A stretch of 64,000 nucleotides of DNA, from positions 1,178,001-1,242,000 of the forward strand of contig NZ_JAJLQW010000001.1 of the NCBI RefSeq assembly GCF_025548535.1, given 5' to 3'. The notes below the pieces were generated by a model. It was not told the DNA's origin, ran no database searches, and was given only the letters and a program-made list of their open reading frames with translations. Positions 1 to 9,534 of this stretch are shown piece after piece. Both the position numbers and the translations under genes were made by a program. Within the stretch, counting starts at the first letter, position 1, and each line of letters begins with the position of its first letter. The stretch is from Undibacterium sp. Jales W-56. Its GTDB lineage: Bacteria; Pseudomonadota; Gammaproteobacteria; Burkholderiales; Burkholderiaceae_D.

Positions 1-726
1 GAATATACAGAGCTGATCGCCGATAAAATTCGTGCGGCGTCAAAAGCCAGAATTCGGCCAAGGACAATCCATGCAAGTGATGGCGATAAAGGGATTACAT
101 CGCTTCCTTTAGTTAAGAATCCCCTGACAAGTAGCGAGAAGTTAATCATCGTGGGAGCTTCCACAGGCGGTACCGAGGCAATTAAAAATTTCCTGGTTCA
201 AATGCCCTCAGATTGCCCGGGAATTTTAATTACTCAACATATGCCTGAAGGTTTTACCCGTTCATTTGCGAAGCGGCTGGACGGTTTGTGCAAGATTTCA
301 GTAAGCGAGGCTGTTGGCGGTGAGCGCGTTTTGCCCGGACATGCTTATATTGCGCCGGGTCATTCTCATTTGTTGTTAGCCCGAAGCGGCGCAAACTATG
401 TGACTCAACTGGATGATGGACCGCCAGTAAATAGACACCGCCCCTCGGTTGATGTGTTGTTCAGGTCTGCCGCTACATATGCTGGCAAAAATGCAGTTGG
501 AGTGATTCTTACGGGAATGGGTAAAGATGGTGCCAACGGGATGTTGGAAATGAAAAATGCTGGTGCGCACAATTTTGCCCAAGATGAAGCAACTTGTGTA
601 GTATTTGGGATGCCGCGTGAAGCGATTGCGGTAGGGGCCGCGCATGAAATTGGCCCTTTAAATGAACTGCCTTCAATGGTGTTGCATTATTTAGCTTTAC
701 ATGGCAGTCGTGCTTTACGTGTTTAG
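1..726 (+). CDS. cheB: CheB, chemotaxis response regulator methylesterase (5' end missing)
   Basis: The reading frame is already open at base 1 and reads through to a stop at 726, so this is the 3' part of a gene that begins before the window (241 residues visible). The first 45 or so residues are the interdomain linker (around [18 protein letters not shown]), and the rest is the catalytic methylesterase/glutamine deamidase domain. The catalytic Ser lies in GASTGG, the His in ITQHMPEGF and the Asp in [11 protein letters not shown], so the enzyme should be active. The missing N-terminus should be the receiver domain. CheB demethylates and deamidates chemoreceptors in the cytoplasm during adaptation. 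A GTG at 151 lies inside the conserved IIVGASTGG and is not a start. cheY follows after 99 nt. Confidence 0.95.
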   Translation, partial: EYTELIADKIRAASKARIRPRTIHASDGDKGITSLPLVKNPLTSSEKLIIVGASTGGTEAIKNFLVQMPSDCPGILITQHMPEGFTRSFAKRLDGLCKISVSEAVGGERVLPGHAYIAPGHSHLLLARSGANYVTQLDDGPPVNRHRPSVDVLFRSAATYAGKNAVGVILTGMGKDGANGMLEMKNAGAHNFAQDEATCVVFGMPREAIAVGAAHEIGPLNELPSMVLHYLALHGSRALRV

Positions 727-779
727 ATTGCACAAGTCAAAATTGTTATTAATTTTTAGAAGCACTTTGTATTAAACTG

Positions 780-787
780 ACCGATAA
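780..787 (+). promoter_or_regulatory. possible sigma-28 -10 element upstream of cheY
   Basis: ACCGATAA matches the flagellar sigma-28 -10 box GCCGATAA at seven of eight positions and lies 38 nt before the cheY start. No good TAAA box sits 15 nt upstream, so this is only a suggestion that cheY-cheZ have their own late-flagellar promoter in the 99-nt gap after cheB. Confidence 0.3.
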
Positions 788-825
788 TGTTAATAACTAT
801 CTTTAAAGAAACAATGGAGTAATTC

Positions 826-1221
826 ATGGCCGATCAGAACCTGAAGTTTTTAGTTGTAGATGATTTTTCAACGATGCGTCGTATCGTTAGAAATTTGCTG
901 AAAGAACTTGGCTATTCCAATGTGGATGAAGCTGAGGACGGTGCCATGGGACTGGCCAAATTGAAGAGTGGCGATTTTGATTTTGTAATTTCAGACTGGA
1001 ATATGCCAAATATGGACGGCTTGACAATGCTTCAGCATATTCGTGCTGATCCTGCATTGGCGAAAATGCCTGTACTGATGGTGACCGCAGAAGCCAAGAA
1101 GGAAAATATTATCGCCGCTGCGCAAGCCGGAGCAAATGGTTACGTGGTCAAACCATTCACTGCCGCAACTCTTGACGAAAAACTCTCCAAAATTTTTGAG
1201 AAATTAGGAAAGCCTGCGTAG
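826..1221 (+). CDS. cheY: CheY, chemotaxis response regulator
   Basis: This is a 131-residue stand-alone receiver domain, the normal CheY length. Every functional residue is visible: the acidic pair in [10 protein letters not shown] (about 12-13), the phosphoacceptor Asp in [11 protein letters not shown] (about 57), Thr in [10 protein letters not shown] (about 87) and Lys in VVKPF (about 109). Phosphorylated by CheA, it binds the flagellar switch and changes rotation. A GGAG ribosome binding site precedes the ATG. cheZ follows 27 nt downstream, so signal and phosphatase are probably co-transcribed. Confidence 0.97.
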   Translation: MADQNLKFLVVDDFSTMRRIVRNLLKELGYSNVDEAEDGAMGLAKLKSGDFDFVISDWNMPNMDGLTMLQHIRADPALAKMPVLMVTAEAKKENIIAAAQAGANGYVVKPFTAATLDEKLSKIFEKLGKPA

Positions 1222-1248
1222 CAAAGAATAACCTGTCAAGGAGCTACG

Positions 1249-1881
1249 ATGACTAATGGTACGAACGTCAATGATCAGCATGATGAACTACTTTCAAGAG
1301 TGGGTCACATGACTAGGTTGTTGCATGATAGTTTACGTGGCCTGGGATTGGATAAGTTGCTCGAAAGAGCTGCAGAGGATATTCCCGATGTCCGGGATCG
1401 GCTCGACTACGTCGCAAAAATGTCTGAACAGGCTGCACAGCGCGTACTTAACGCAACTGATGAGGCAATTCCACTGCAAGAGTCTCTTGACGATGGGGCA
1501 AAAAAAATTGCAACTGACTTAGAACAGATGATCTCCAGCGCGACGACATTAGAGCAATATCAGCAGACTGCACAAGAGACACTCGCTTATTTAAAACTAG
1601 TCAACATTAATAGTAAAGAGACCAAATCGCATCTGATGAATATCATGATGGCGCAGGATTTTCAGGATTTAACCGGGCAAGTGATCAAGAGAGTGACTGA
1701 TATTGCACAGAATCTGGAGCAACAGCTCGTGCAATTGTTGATTGACTATTCTCCTGATGAAGTCAAACGAGAAGTTGCGGATGGTCTGTTGAATGGACCT
1801 CAGATTAATCCCGAAGGTAATGTTGATGTGGTGGCAAATCAAGGCCAGGTTGATGATTTGCTTGATAGTCTTGGATTTTAA
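1249..1881 (+). CDS. cheZ: CheZ, CheY-P phosphatase
   Basis: A 210-residue, largely helical protein. The segment MMAQDFQDLTGQVIKRV contains the conserved Gln (in DLTGQ) that is inserted into the CheY active site. The C-terminus VDDLLDSLGF matches the CheY-binding tail of the family. CheZ dephosphorylates CheY-P and so sets response time. It sits directly behind cheY with an AAGGAGC ribosome binding site, as in most beta- and gammaproteobacterial flagellar clusters. Confidence 0.95.
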   Translation: MTNGTNVNDQHDELLSRVGHMTRLLHDSLRGLGLDKLLERAAEDIPDVRDRLDYVAKMSEQAAQRVLNATDEAIPLQESLDDGAKKIATDLEQMISSATTLEQYQQTAQETLAYLKLVNINSKETKSHLMNIMMAQDFQDLTGQVIKRVTDIAQNLEQQLVQLLIDYSPDEVKREVADGLLNGPQINPEGNVDVVANQGQVDDLLDSLGF

Positions 1882-1922
1882 TTACTCCTTTCGCTTAATA
1901 AAATTAATACTACTTATCTCAT

Positions 1923-3137
1923 ATGAATGAAACTAATTTCATTGTTAGAGAGCCTTTGCTTGATCCCAAGCAGCGTGTCATTGGTTTTCAATTGTCCTGG
2001 CAAAATTCAAGTCAGGCGGCAGAATTAAGTGTCGATGATCTGAATTCCTTGACGGAATTTGTTGCTGAGAAACTGAATGATGAAGAAACGGGTTTTTTGT
2101 TAGGTGATAGCGTCTTATTCTTGGATGCGGTGCCAGAACTTCTTAAGGCCGAAGGCCTGAAACTTTTACCACCTAAAAATATAGTCTTGGTGCTGTCAAA
2201 GCGTGACTTCACAGATCCTGCAACACTAGAGTCAATTAAAGAATTGCGTCAATTGGGTTATGGTATTTGTATGCGTGGTGCTGACCTGAGCACGCTTGAG
2301 AGATCTTTTTTCTCTCAAATTTCACACATAGAAGTCCAGTTAAATCCCGCTAATCTGGCTTCACAAGCCAAGGTCTATGCCGCACTGAAGCAGTCGTCTG
2401 TTCGCATGGTTGCCAGAAATGTTCTTAGCTGGCAGGATTTCGATGCTTGCTCCGCCTTAGGTCTGGATTCATTTGTTGGGAAATTACATTTGACACCTAG
2501 GCCAAGTGCAGAGAAGAAGGGGCTAAATACTGCGCAGGCGACGATTCTTCAACTGATGGAAATGATTAGAAAGAACGCCGATATTCAGCAACTTGAAGCG
2601 GTAGTTAAACGAGATGCCGCTTTGGCATACAAGTTATTACGCTATATAAATTCGGCTGGTTTCGGCTTGAGAACTGAAGTTCAATCTCTTAAACATGCCG
2701 TTCAAATTCTTGGCTATAGCCCTTTATATCGCTGGTTGTCACTTTTACTTGCAACGGCAAGTACTAGTGGCTACTCCCCGGTATTGTTGGAGACGGCAAT
2801 CGTTCGAGGACGTTTTGCCGAGCTTCTGGGGCAGTCTTGTATGTCTAAAGCGGAGGCCGAGAATCTGTTTGTTGCCGGTATGTTTTCTCTATTAGATCGC
2901 TTACTAGGTATTTCTATGGATGAAGTACTGTCAACGATCCAATTGCCAGAAGCAGTAACAGAAGCGTTAATCTCCCGAGGTGGTGTTTATGGACCTTATC
3001 TTGCACTTGCTGAAGCCTGTGAGCTCAATAGCATGCTGGTGGGCTCCTTGTCGGAATCTTTGCGTATCAAGCCCAATGAGGTGAATACGGCGCACTTATC
3101 TGCCTTGGTCTGGGCTAAAAATATTGCCTCTGCTTAA
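1923..3137 (+). CDS. EAL-HDOD signalling protein, probably catalytically inactive
   Basis: A 404-residue protein with two halves. Residues 1-200 look like a degenerate EAL domain: it opens with IVREPLLDPKQRVIGFQL, where active enzymes have the EAL triplet, and the metal-binding acidic residues are not evident. Residues about 200-400 form an HDOD domain (LQLMEMIRKNADIQQLEAVVKRD, then YKLLRYINSAGFG). Proteins of this architecture are regulators affecting motility or surface life rather than c-di-GMP hydrolases. No convincing Shine-Dalgarno sequence precedes the ATG. It lies between cheZ and a strong terminator, so it belongs to the chemotaxis transcript and probably acts on motility control (inference). 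Confidence 0.85.
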   Translation: MNETNFIVREPLLDPKQRVIGFQLSWQNSSQAAELSVDDLNSLTEFVAEKLNDEETGFLLGDSVLFLDAVPELLKAEGLKLLPPKNIVLVLSKRDFTDPATLESIKELRQLGYGICMRGADLSTLERSFFSQISHIEVQLNPANLASQAKVYAALKQSSVRMVARNVLSWQDFDACSALGLDSFVGKLHLTPRPSAEKKGLNTAQATILQLMEMIRKNADIQQLEAVVKRDAALAYKLLRYINSAGFGLRTEVQSLKHAVQILGYSPLYRWLSLLLATASTSGYSPVLLETAIVRGRFAELLGQSCMSKAEAENLFVAGMFSLLDRLLGISMDEVLSTIQLPEAVTEALISRGGVYGPYLALAEACELNSMLVGSLSESLRIKPNEVNTAHLSALVWAKNIASA

Positions 3138-3154
3138 GTTCTCATATCATCCAT

Positions 3155-3187
3155 AAAAAATGCGCCGATCTGGCGCATTTTTATTTT
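3155..3187 (+). terminator. rho-independent terminator after the EAL-HDOD gene
   Basis: AAAAAATGCGCC, loop GATCT, then GGCGCATTTTT form an 11-bp stem followed by T-rich sequence. It ends the che transcript and isolates it from flhB. The A-run on the left makes it potentially bidirectional. The remaining 250 nt up to flhB must hold the flhB promoter, but I could not fix a convincing -35/-10 pair there. Confidence 0.9.
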
Positions 3188-3434
3188 TGGAGGTTTCTTT
3201 TCACCCTGATGGAGCTAATTTTTTAGTTCCCCTTCTATGTAATGGTAATTCCCTTCCTGCCGTACTTCTTATAGCTGATATCCATATAGAAAATTGACAT
3301 AGCGTTCTATGAAATAGAGGGTAATTCATCACTTATTCCTCGTATGTCATTGTCCTAATTTCGCGAATAATCCTAATTGTAGAAATGTATTGGGAGCAAT
3401 TTCCCTACATTTCAGAAAAGAATGGGAGTCGGCG

Positions 3435-4607
3435 ATGGCCGAAGAAAGCGATCTCGAAAGAACCGAACCGGCTTCACCCAAGCGCCTCGAGCAAGCCAGG
3501 GAAGAGGGGGATGTTCCGCGCTCCAGAGAATTGTCAACGTGCACCATCTTATTGGCGGCAGGTAGTGCGCTTTGGATGTTTGGCGGTGGTTTAATTCGAC
3601 AATTAAACCACATGTTAATGAACGGCTTATCAATTGATCGCAGCCTGGCATTCGATTTTAATTTACTGCTTTCTAGTATCGCCGTTGGATTGACAGGTGT
3701 AGTGGTGGCTTTTGCTCCGATTGCTGGTCTGTTAGTCCTGGTTGCCGTTGCTTCTCCGTTGCTGATTGGAGGCTGGCTGTTTAGTGGCAAAGCCTTACAG
3801 CCGAATTTCTCCCGCATGAATCCCTTGTCAGGTCTGGCAAACATGATTTCCACGCGCGCTGGGGTTGAACTCATCAAGGCGATTATCAAAACGATTCTGG
3901 TCGGCAGCGTTGCTCTGATGGTTGTGATGAGTCAGAAAAACGCCATTTTTGGATTGATTCTTGAGCCGCTGGCCCAGGGCAGTGCACACATGGGGAATTT
4001 GCTTGCAGCCTGCTTTTTATCGATTGTCGGCGCTCTGGTATTTATTGCCGCGATTGATGCGCCGTATCAAATGTGGCACTACGCAAATAAACTGAAAATG
4101 ACGCATCAGGAAGTGGTTCAGGAATCTAAAGAGGCGAACGGTAATCCGCAAATCAAAGCAAAAATCCGAGCTCAACAAAGAGAAATGGCGCGTCGTCGCA
4201 TGATGGCAGAGATTCCGACCGCCGACGTGGTCGTGACGAATCCTACTCACTATGCCGTTGCGTTGAAATATGCCGATGGTGGTAGCGGGGCCCCGAGAGT
4301 GGTTGCCAAAGGTGCCGATGCAGTGGCTGCCAGGATTCGTGAAATAGCGGGGGAAAATAATGTCCCATTGCTGGAAGCGCCACCATTAGCGCGTGCCCTG
4401 TATAAACACACCGAATTGGGCGATGAGATTCCGGAAAAATTATATGCCGCCGTGGCGGAAGTGCTTGCCTATGTTTTTCAACTCAAAACTTTCCGCCAGC
4501 ATGGCGGATTAAAACCGATTTTGCCCACGGAAATTGAAGTGCCTGCAGAACTTGATCCAAACAACGAATTGCTACCACAGTCTCCTTTAACGGGAGCTAA
4601 CAACTAA
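3435..4607 (+). CDS. flhB: FlhB, flagellar type III export gate and substrate switch
   Basis: FlhB is an inner-membrane export-gate protein that changes specificity from rod/hook to filament substrates after self-cleavage. The start at 3435 (390 aa) is chosen because MAEESDLERTEPASPKRLEQ is the standard FlhB N-terminus and GGGAG lies just upstream; the frame extends 15 codons further but those match nothing. Four membrane segments fall in about residues 30-210, then the cytoplasmic domain with the autocleavage motif NPTH (in VVTNPTHYAVAL). Its stop overlaps the flhA start by one base, indicating translational coupling. Confidence 0.97.
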   Translation: MAEESDLERTEPASPKRLEQAREEGDVPRSRELSTCTILLAAGSALWMFGGGLIRQLNHMLMNGLSIDRSLAFDFNLLLSSIAVGLTGVVVAFAPIAGLLVLVAVASPLLIGGWLFSGKALQPNFSRMNPLSGLANMISTRAGVELIKAIIKTILVGSVALMVVMSQKNAIFGLILEPLAQGSAHMGNLLAACFLSIVGALVFIAAIDAPYQMWHYANKLKMTHQEVVQESKEANGNPQIKAKIRAQQREMARRRMMAEIPTADVVVTNPTHYAVALKYADGGSGAPRVVAKGADAVAARIREIAGENNVPLLEAPPLARALYKHTELGDEIPEKLYAAVAEVLAYVFQLKTFRQHGGLKPILPTEIEVPAELDPNNELLPQSPLTGANN

Positions 4608-6691
4608 TGAATAGTCTGAAATTACCAGCCTGGATGAGTATCTTCAGCAATAAAGCGATTGCAGCGCCTGTGTTGATCATCATGATGCTGGCGATGATGG
4701 TCTTGCCATTGCCTGCGTTTGTTTTGGATATATTTTTCAGTTTCAATATAGCGCTGGCGATTATCGTATTGTTGACGAGTCTTTATACAGTCAAGCCGCT
4801 GGATTTTATGGTTTTTCCAACCGTGCTATTGGTTAGTACGATGCTGCGCTTATCACTGAACGTCGCCTCTACCCGTGTGGTATTGACGGAGGGACATACA
4901 GGTCCTGACGCTGCAGGCAAGGTCATTGAAGCATTTGGACATTTTTTGATCGGTGGCAATTACACCGTCGGTATTGTCGTCTTCGTCATTCTGACCATCA
5001 TCAACTTCACTGTCGTGACCAAAGGCGCAGGCCGTATCGCGGAGGTCGGTGCCCGCTTTGCCTTGGATGCGATGCCGGGTAAGCAAATGGCGATTGACGC
5101 GGATCTGAATGCCGGCCTGATCGCTGAACAAGAAGCCCGTCGCCGCCGCACCGAAGTCGCGCAGGAAGCAGAATTTTACGGCGCCATGGATGGTGCCTCT
5201 AAATACGTACGCGGCGATGCTGTGGCCGGCATCATGGTAACGATCATTAACGTTGTGGGTGGCTTAATCGTCGGCATGGTGCAACATGACCTGGACTTCG
5301 CAACCGCACTTAAAAACTATACATTGCTGGCAATTGGTGACGGCTTGGTCGCGCAAATTCCTTCGTTGATTATCTCGACCGCCGCTGGTGTCGTTGTCTC
5401 ACGTGTGGCCAGTGACCAAGACATCGGTGGACAATTAATTGGGCAATTGTTTGCTAAACCTCAAGTGCTGTATATCACTGGCGGTATTGTCGGTGGTATG
5501 GGCATCATTCCAGGCATGCCTCATGTCGCTTTTCTTCTTCTCGCAGGAGTATTAATTGGTGGCGGATATGTATTAACGAAAAAATCCGAGATCGTCGCTC
5601 CGCCTGAAGAGCAAGCACCGCAACAAGCAACAACGCCGGAAATGGAAGAGGCAACCTGGCAAGACATCTTGCCCGTGGATACTCTGGGATTGGAAGTCGG
5701 TTATCGCCTCATTCCCTTGGTAGATAAAGGTCAAGGCGGTGAACTGTTGCGACGCATCAAAGGTATCCGCAAAAAATTCGCCCAGGAAGTGGGGTTCCTT
5801 TCACCGCCCGTCCATATCCGCGACAATCTTGAGTTAAAGCCATCGGCTTACAAAATCGCTTTAAAAGGAGTAGAGGTAGGGACCGGCGAGGCGTTTCCAG
5901 GCCAATACCTGGCAATTAATCCCGGTATGGTGACTGGGAATTTACCCGGCGTTATAACCACCGACCCGGCGTTTGGATTACCCGCCGTCTGGATTGATGC
6001 TGCCATGCGTGAGCAGGCCCAAGGCATGGGATATACCGTCGTTGATGCCGGCACGGTGATTGCCACCCATCTGAATCACTTGATTACTTCGCATGCGGCA
6101 GAACTTCTTGGTCGTCACGAAGTGCAGCAGCTCATAGATCACTTAGCTAAGGAAACGCCGAAATTAGTCGAGGAGTTGGTGCCTAAGTTATTGCCGCTAT
6201 CCATATTGCAAAAAGTATTGCAAAACCTGCTGATCGAAGGGGTGCATATTCGTGATATGCGAACCATTATCGAAACTTTGTCAGAACATGCGATGCACAC
6301 ACAAGATGCCAATGAGTTGACGACCTATGTTCGGATTTCATTGGGACGCGCCATCGTTCAGCAGATATTCCCATCAACCAATGAGCTGACGGTGATGACG
6401 CTGGATAATCGCCTGGAACGGTTGTTGATGCAGGCTTTGCAGACCAATGGGGCTGACGGCGCGGGGATTGAACCTGGCTTAGCCGACACCTTGGCAAGTC
6501 AAACCGAAGCTGCTGCACAGCACCAGGAACAAATGGGCTTGACGCCAGTGTTATTGGTGCCTGGTCCTCTAAGAGCATTATTGTCTCGTTTTTTAAGAAG
6601 GACTTTGCCTCAGCTGAAAGTCTTATCGCAAGCAGAACTACCTGAAACTAAAACTATTAAAGTTACCAGCCTCGTTGGAGGGCAATTATGA
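4607..6691 (+). CDS. flhA: FlhA, flagellar type III export gate ring
   Basis: At 694 residues this is full length. The N-terminal half carries about eight membrane segments and the FHIPEP-family signature (RIAEVGARFALDAMPGKQMA). The C-terminal half is the cytoplasmic domain that forms the nonameric docking ring for chaperone-substrate complexes. FlhA couples proton flow to export together with FlhB. It starts inside the flhB stop (TAATG), and its stop overlaps the flhF start (ATGA), so flhB-flhA-flhF are translationally coupled. Confidence 0.98.
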   Translation: MNSLKLPAWMSIFSNKAIAAPVLIIMMLAMMVLPLPAFVLDIFFSFNIALAIIVLLTSLYTVKPLDFMVFPTVLLVSTMLRLSLNVASTRVVLTEGHTGPDAAGKVIEAFGHFLIGGNYTVGIVVFVILTIINFTVVTKGAGRIAEVGARFALDAMPGKQMAIDADLNAGLIAEQEARRRRTEVAQEAEFYGAMDGASKYVRGDAVAGIMVTIINVVGGLIVGMVQHDLDFATALKNYTLLAIGDGLVAQIPSLIISTAAGVVVSRVASDQDIGGQLIGQLFAKPQVLYITGGIVGGMGIIPGMPHVAFLLLAGVLIGGGYVLTKKSEIVAPPEEQAPQQATTPEMEEATWQDILPVDTLGLEVGYRLIPLVDKGQGGELLRRIKGIRKKFAQEVGFLSPPVHIRDNLELKPSAYKIALKGVEVGTGEAFPGQYLAINPGMVTGNLPGVITTDPAFGLPAVWIDAAMREQAQGMGYTVVDAGTVIATHLNHLITSHAAELLGRHEVQQLIDHLAKETPKLVEELVPKLLPLSILQKVLQNLLIEGVHIRDMRTIIETLSEHAMHTQDANELTTYVRISLGRAIVQQIFPSTNELTVMTLDNRLERLLMQALQTNGADGAGIEPGLADTLASQTEAAAQHQEQMGLTPVLLVPGPLRALLSRFLRRTLPQLKVLSQAELPETKTIKVTSLVGGQL

Positions 6692-7959
6692 ACGTCAGAA
6701 AATTTTCGGCAACTACATCGCGTGAAGCGATTCGCTTAGTCCGGGATGCACTCGGTTCCGATGCGGTTATTTTATCGAATCGCAATGTTGACGGTCGGGT
6801 AGAGATACTGGCGATGACTGATGAGGTCGTCAGTTCCCTTGTGACGCCTGAGCATGAAAAAATAATGGTGCCGGATGTGCCAAAATTCACGCCTCGGTTT
6901 CCATCAGAAGAAACGCAGCACTATGCTTCGATGAATGTACCGCGCTTTGATAACGAGCCATCTCATCAGGTAAGTCCCGGCGAAATATCCGCGGTGATGC
7001 ATGAGATCCGTTCAATGCGAGGCATGCTGGAGGCGCAACTGGCAGAGCTTTCATGGACTAATACGCAAAAGCGTCAGCCGAAAAAAGCCGAAATATTACG
7101 TGAAATGCTGGCGACAGGATTTAGCGCCAGTTTGTCCCGTTTTTTAATCGAGAAAATGCCAGAATCCGACAATCTAGTCAGTAGTTTGGATTGGATCAAA
7201 GCCATACTCAATAAAAACCTATCGACGATTTCAAACGAGAGCGAAATATTGGAAAAAGGTGGCGTGTATGCCCTGATCGGGCCAACCGGTGTAGGAAAAA
7301 CCACCACAACGGCCAAATTGGCGGCGCGTTGCGTGATGCGCCACGGCCCGGCTAAACTGGCACTGATTACAACAGACGGTTATCGTATTGGCGGGTATGA
7401 GCAATTACGTATTTACGGAAAAATCCTGGGAGTTATGGTGCATTCGGTCAAAGATGAATCCGACTTGCGCATTGCTTTATCCGAACTCAAGAATAAACAC
7501 ACAGTCCTGATCGATACTGTAGGTGTGAGCCAGCGTGACAAAATGGTGGCAGAGCAGATTGCCATGTTGTCCGGAGCGGATAGCAATGTGAAGCGACTCT
7601 TGTGCCTGAATGCCACCTCCACTGGCGAAACCTTAAGCGAAGTAGTGCGCGCTTATCAAGGTAAAGGCGACCTGGCCGGTTGCATCTTGACCAAGCTCGA
7701 TGAGGCTGCAACGATAGGCGGTGTGCTGGATATCGCGGTGCGCCAGAAGCTCAATATCTATTACGTCGCCAGTGGTCAGCGCGTGCCCGAGGATCTTCAT
7801 GTTGCCAATAAGCAGTATCTGGTCGATCGTGCTTTTAAACTGAAACGGGAGACCTCTGCCTTCAGTCTGCAAGACGATGAGCTGCCGATGGTGATGGCAA
7901 ATGCAGCAATGGCAAATGCGATTAATCCAGGTGCTTTGCGGGAGGTGTCTCTTGGCTAG
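6688..7959 (+). CDS. flhF: FlhF, SRP-type GTPase for flagellar placement
   Basis: A 423-residue protein with a basic N-terminal B domain (about 1-130), an N domain and a SRP-family G domain. The P-loop GPTGVGKTTTTAK is at about 198-210, with TTDGYRIGGYEQLRIY, a D-T-x-G motif in LIDTVGVSQRD and the guanine-specificity motif TKLDEA. FlhF recruits the first basal-body parts to the pole and is antagonised by FlhG, encoded next. The 4-bp overlap with flhA fits a single operon. Its presence supports polar flagellation. Confidence 0.97.
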   Translation: MNVRKFSATTSREAIRLVRDALGSDAVILSNRNVDGRVEILAMTDEVVSSLVTPEHEKIMVPDVPKFTPRFPSEETQHYASMNVPRFDNEPSHQVSPGEISAVMHEIRSMRGMLEAQLAELSWTNTQKRQPKKAEILREMLATGFSASLSRFLIEKMPESDNLVSSLDWIKAILNKNLSTISNESEILEKGGVYALIGPTGVGKTTTTAKLAARCVMRHGPAKLALITTDGYRIGGYEQLRIYGKILGVMVHSVKDESDLRIALSELKNKHTVLIDTVGVSQRDKMVAEQIAMLSGADSNVKRLLCLNATSTGETLSEVVRAYQGKGDLAGCILTKLDEAATIGGVLDIAVRQKLNIYYVASGQRVPEDLHVANKQYLVDRAFKLKRETSAFSLQDDELPMVMANAAMANAINPGALREVSLG

Positions 7960-8794
7960 TTTCGATCAGGCAGAAGGGCTGCGCCGTATGTTAGAGGCGC
8001 CAAGGCCGCATGTATTGACGTTTTTGTCTGCCTTACGAGAGGATGAAAAGAGCAGCATGCTGGTGAACCTCGGTGTGTCGCTGGCCAGGCAAGGACAAAG
8101 AATTCTGATGGTCGATGCCCGTTCATCCAGCAACAGTATCGGTGCGTGGCTGAACTCAGATTCTGAGAGTACCCTGTTGGATGTCGCACGACAACAGCGT
8201 ACAATGAAAGAGGCGGTTAAAATAATATCGTCCAACCTGTCGGTTTCCATGCTGTCAAAATATGCAATCAATTCAACGCGATTGCCGGCTGAAAATGCGA
8301 GGAAATTGTCGCGGGTTTTTGATGTCGCAGCGAATGCTGTTGACTTGGTGATCGTGGATGGTGAAATCGATCATAATGATGCTTTTCCTCTCGCGTCGTT
8401 TGAGGAGTCTGATGTGGTAATACAAGTCTCGGCGAATCCTGTAACCATAAAAAATGCGTACGGTTTAATCAAACGAGTCAATAGCCGGGTTGGTCGCCGC
8501 TCTTACGGTATTTTGGTTTCTGGGGCAACTGAACAGTCTGCGAGACTGGTGTATGCCAACATGGCCCAGGCAGCGAGTCGCTATTTGGCTGTGCCATTGC
8601 ATTTTGTGGGTTACATACCCGAAGACGATCATATGAAAAAAGCCGCTCATCTAGGTCGTGCGGTAATTGATGCGTTTCCTTTAGCCGGAGCGTCAATTGC
8701 TTTTTCCAAACTTGCAGAGCAGTTGACAATGACTGCCTGTTCAACATTGGGATTGCGCGGCTTACCTGAGCTGGGTGTTGGCATCGGAATTTAA
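7952..8794 (+). CDS. flhG: FlhG (FleN/YlxH), MinD-like regulator of flagellar number, with atypical P-loop
   Basis: The start is a TTG at 7952, overlapping flhF by 8 nt: GGAGG lies 6 nt upstream, and the product then opens MASFDQAEGLRRML, which carries the DQAxGLR motif FlhG uses to stimulate FlhF. The 280-residue body is MinD/ParA-like, with Walker A' (ILMVDAR, about 51-57) and Walker B (DLVIVDGE). The Walker A region reads SALREDEKSSMLVNL (about 26-40): only the second Lys and the following Ser remain, and the signature Lys and glycines are replaced. ATP binding may therefore be weak or altered. It still sits in the conserved flhF-flhG-fliA order. Confidence 0.9.
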   Translation: MASFDQAEGLRRMLEAPRPHVLTFLSALREDEKSSMLVNLGVSLARQGQRILMVDARSSSNSIGAWLNSDSESTLLDVARQQRTMKEAVKIISSNLSVSMLSKYAINSTRLPAENARKLSRVFDVAANAVDLVIVDGEIDHNDAFPLASFEESDVVIQVSANPVTIKNAYGLIKRVNSRVGRRSYGILVSGATEQSARLVYANMAQAASRYLAVPLHFVGYIPEDDHMKKAAHLGRAVIDAFPLAGASIAFSKLAEQLTMTACSTLGLRGLPELGVGIGI

Positions 8795-8802
8795 AAGAAT
8801 TT

Positions 8803-9534
8803 ATGTACACTGCCAGCGGAAAGTCAGATAAAAACTCTCTACTCACAGAGCATGCCCCTCTGGTAAAACGACTTGCCTATCAACTGAAAGCGCGTTTGCC
8901 ACCCAGTGTGGAAGTAGATGATCTTGTTCAGGCAGGCATGATCGGCCTGCTGGATGCAGTCAATCGTTACGAGGACACTCACGGCGCTCAATTTGAGACT
9001 TATGCAGTCCAGCGCATACGCGGTGCAATGCTTGATGAGTTGAGGAACAGTGATTGGTTGCCGCGCGGGGTGCGCCAGAATATGCGCAAGATCGAAACGG
9101 CGATGAACGCACTTCAGCAAAAACTCGGCAGGCCACCGTTGGAAACGGAAGTCGCCAAACAATTGAAATTAAGTTTGGCGGAGTATCAGGATGTCTTGAG
9201 TGAAAGTGGTGGTCACCAGCTGGTGTACTACGAAGACTTTCACGATGCGGATACCAAAGAGCATTTTCTTGATCACTACTGTACCGATCAGTCCGGTGAT
9301 CCTTTAGAAGATTTATTGCATGGGGATTTTCGTGATGCAGTGATTTTTGCGATCGACAGCCTTCCTGAGAGGGAGAAACTCTTGATGGGGCTGTACTACG
9401 AACAGGAATTGAATTTAAAAGAAATCGGCGCGGTTATGGGCGTCTCCGAATCGCGCGTTTCGCAATTACATAGCCAGGCAGTGGCTCGACTAAGAGCATC
9501 TTTAAGGGAGAAAGCGTGGACTGGGCTAGCATAA
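8803..9534 (+). CDS. fliA: FliA, flagellar sigma factor sigma-28
   Basis: A 243-residue group 3 sigma factor, normal FliA length. Region 2 is at about 15-85 (HAPLVKRLAYQL, DDLVQAGMIGLLDAVNRYE, TYAVQRIRGAMLDELR), region 3 in the middle and region 4 at about 185-240 (REKLLMGLYYEQELNLKEIG and the helix-turn-helix ending SRVSQLHSQA). It directs late flagellar transcription and is inhibited by FlgM until the hook is complete. Target-like promoters are visible at flgM and flgK. Its end overlaps motC by 19 nt. Confidence 0.98.
   Translation: MYTASGKSDKNSLLTEHAPLVKRLAYQLKARLPPSVEVDDLVQAGMIGLLDAVNRYEDTHGAQFETYAVQRIRGAMLDELRNSDWLPRGVRQNMRKIETAMNALQQKLGRPPLETEVAKQLKLSLAEYQDVLSESGGHQLVYYEDFHDADTKEHFLDHYCTDQSGDPLEDLLHGDFRDAVIFAIDSLPEREKLLMGLYYEQELNLKEIGAVMGVSESRVSQLHSQAVARLRASLREKAWTGLA

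Noticed and set aside
3294-3299. TTGACA upstream of flhB as a -35 element
   Set aside because: No acceptable -10 hexamer at 16-18 nt distance.
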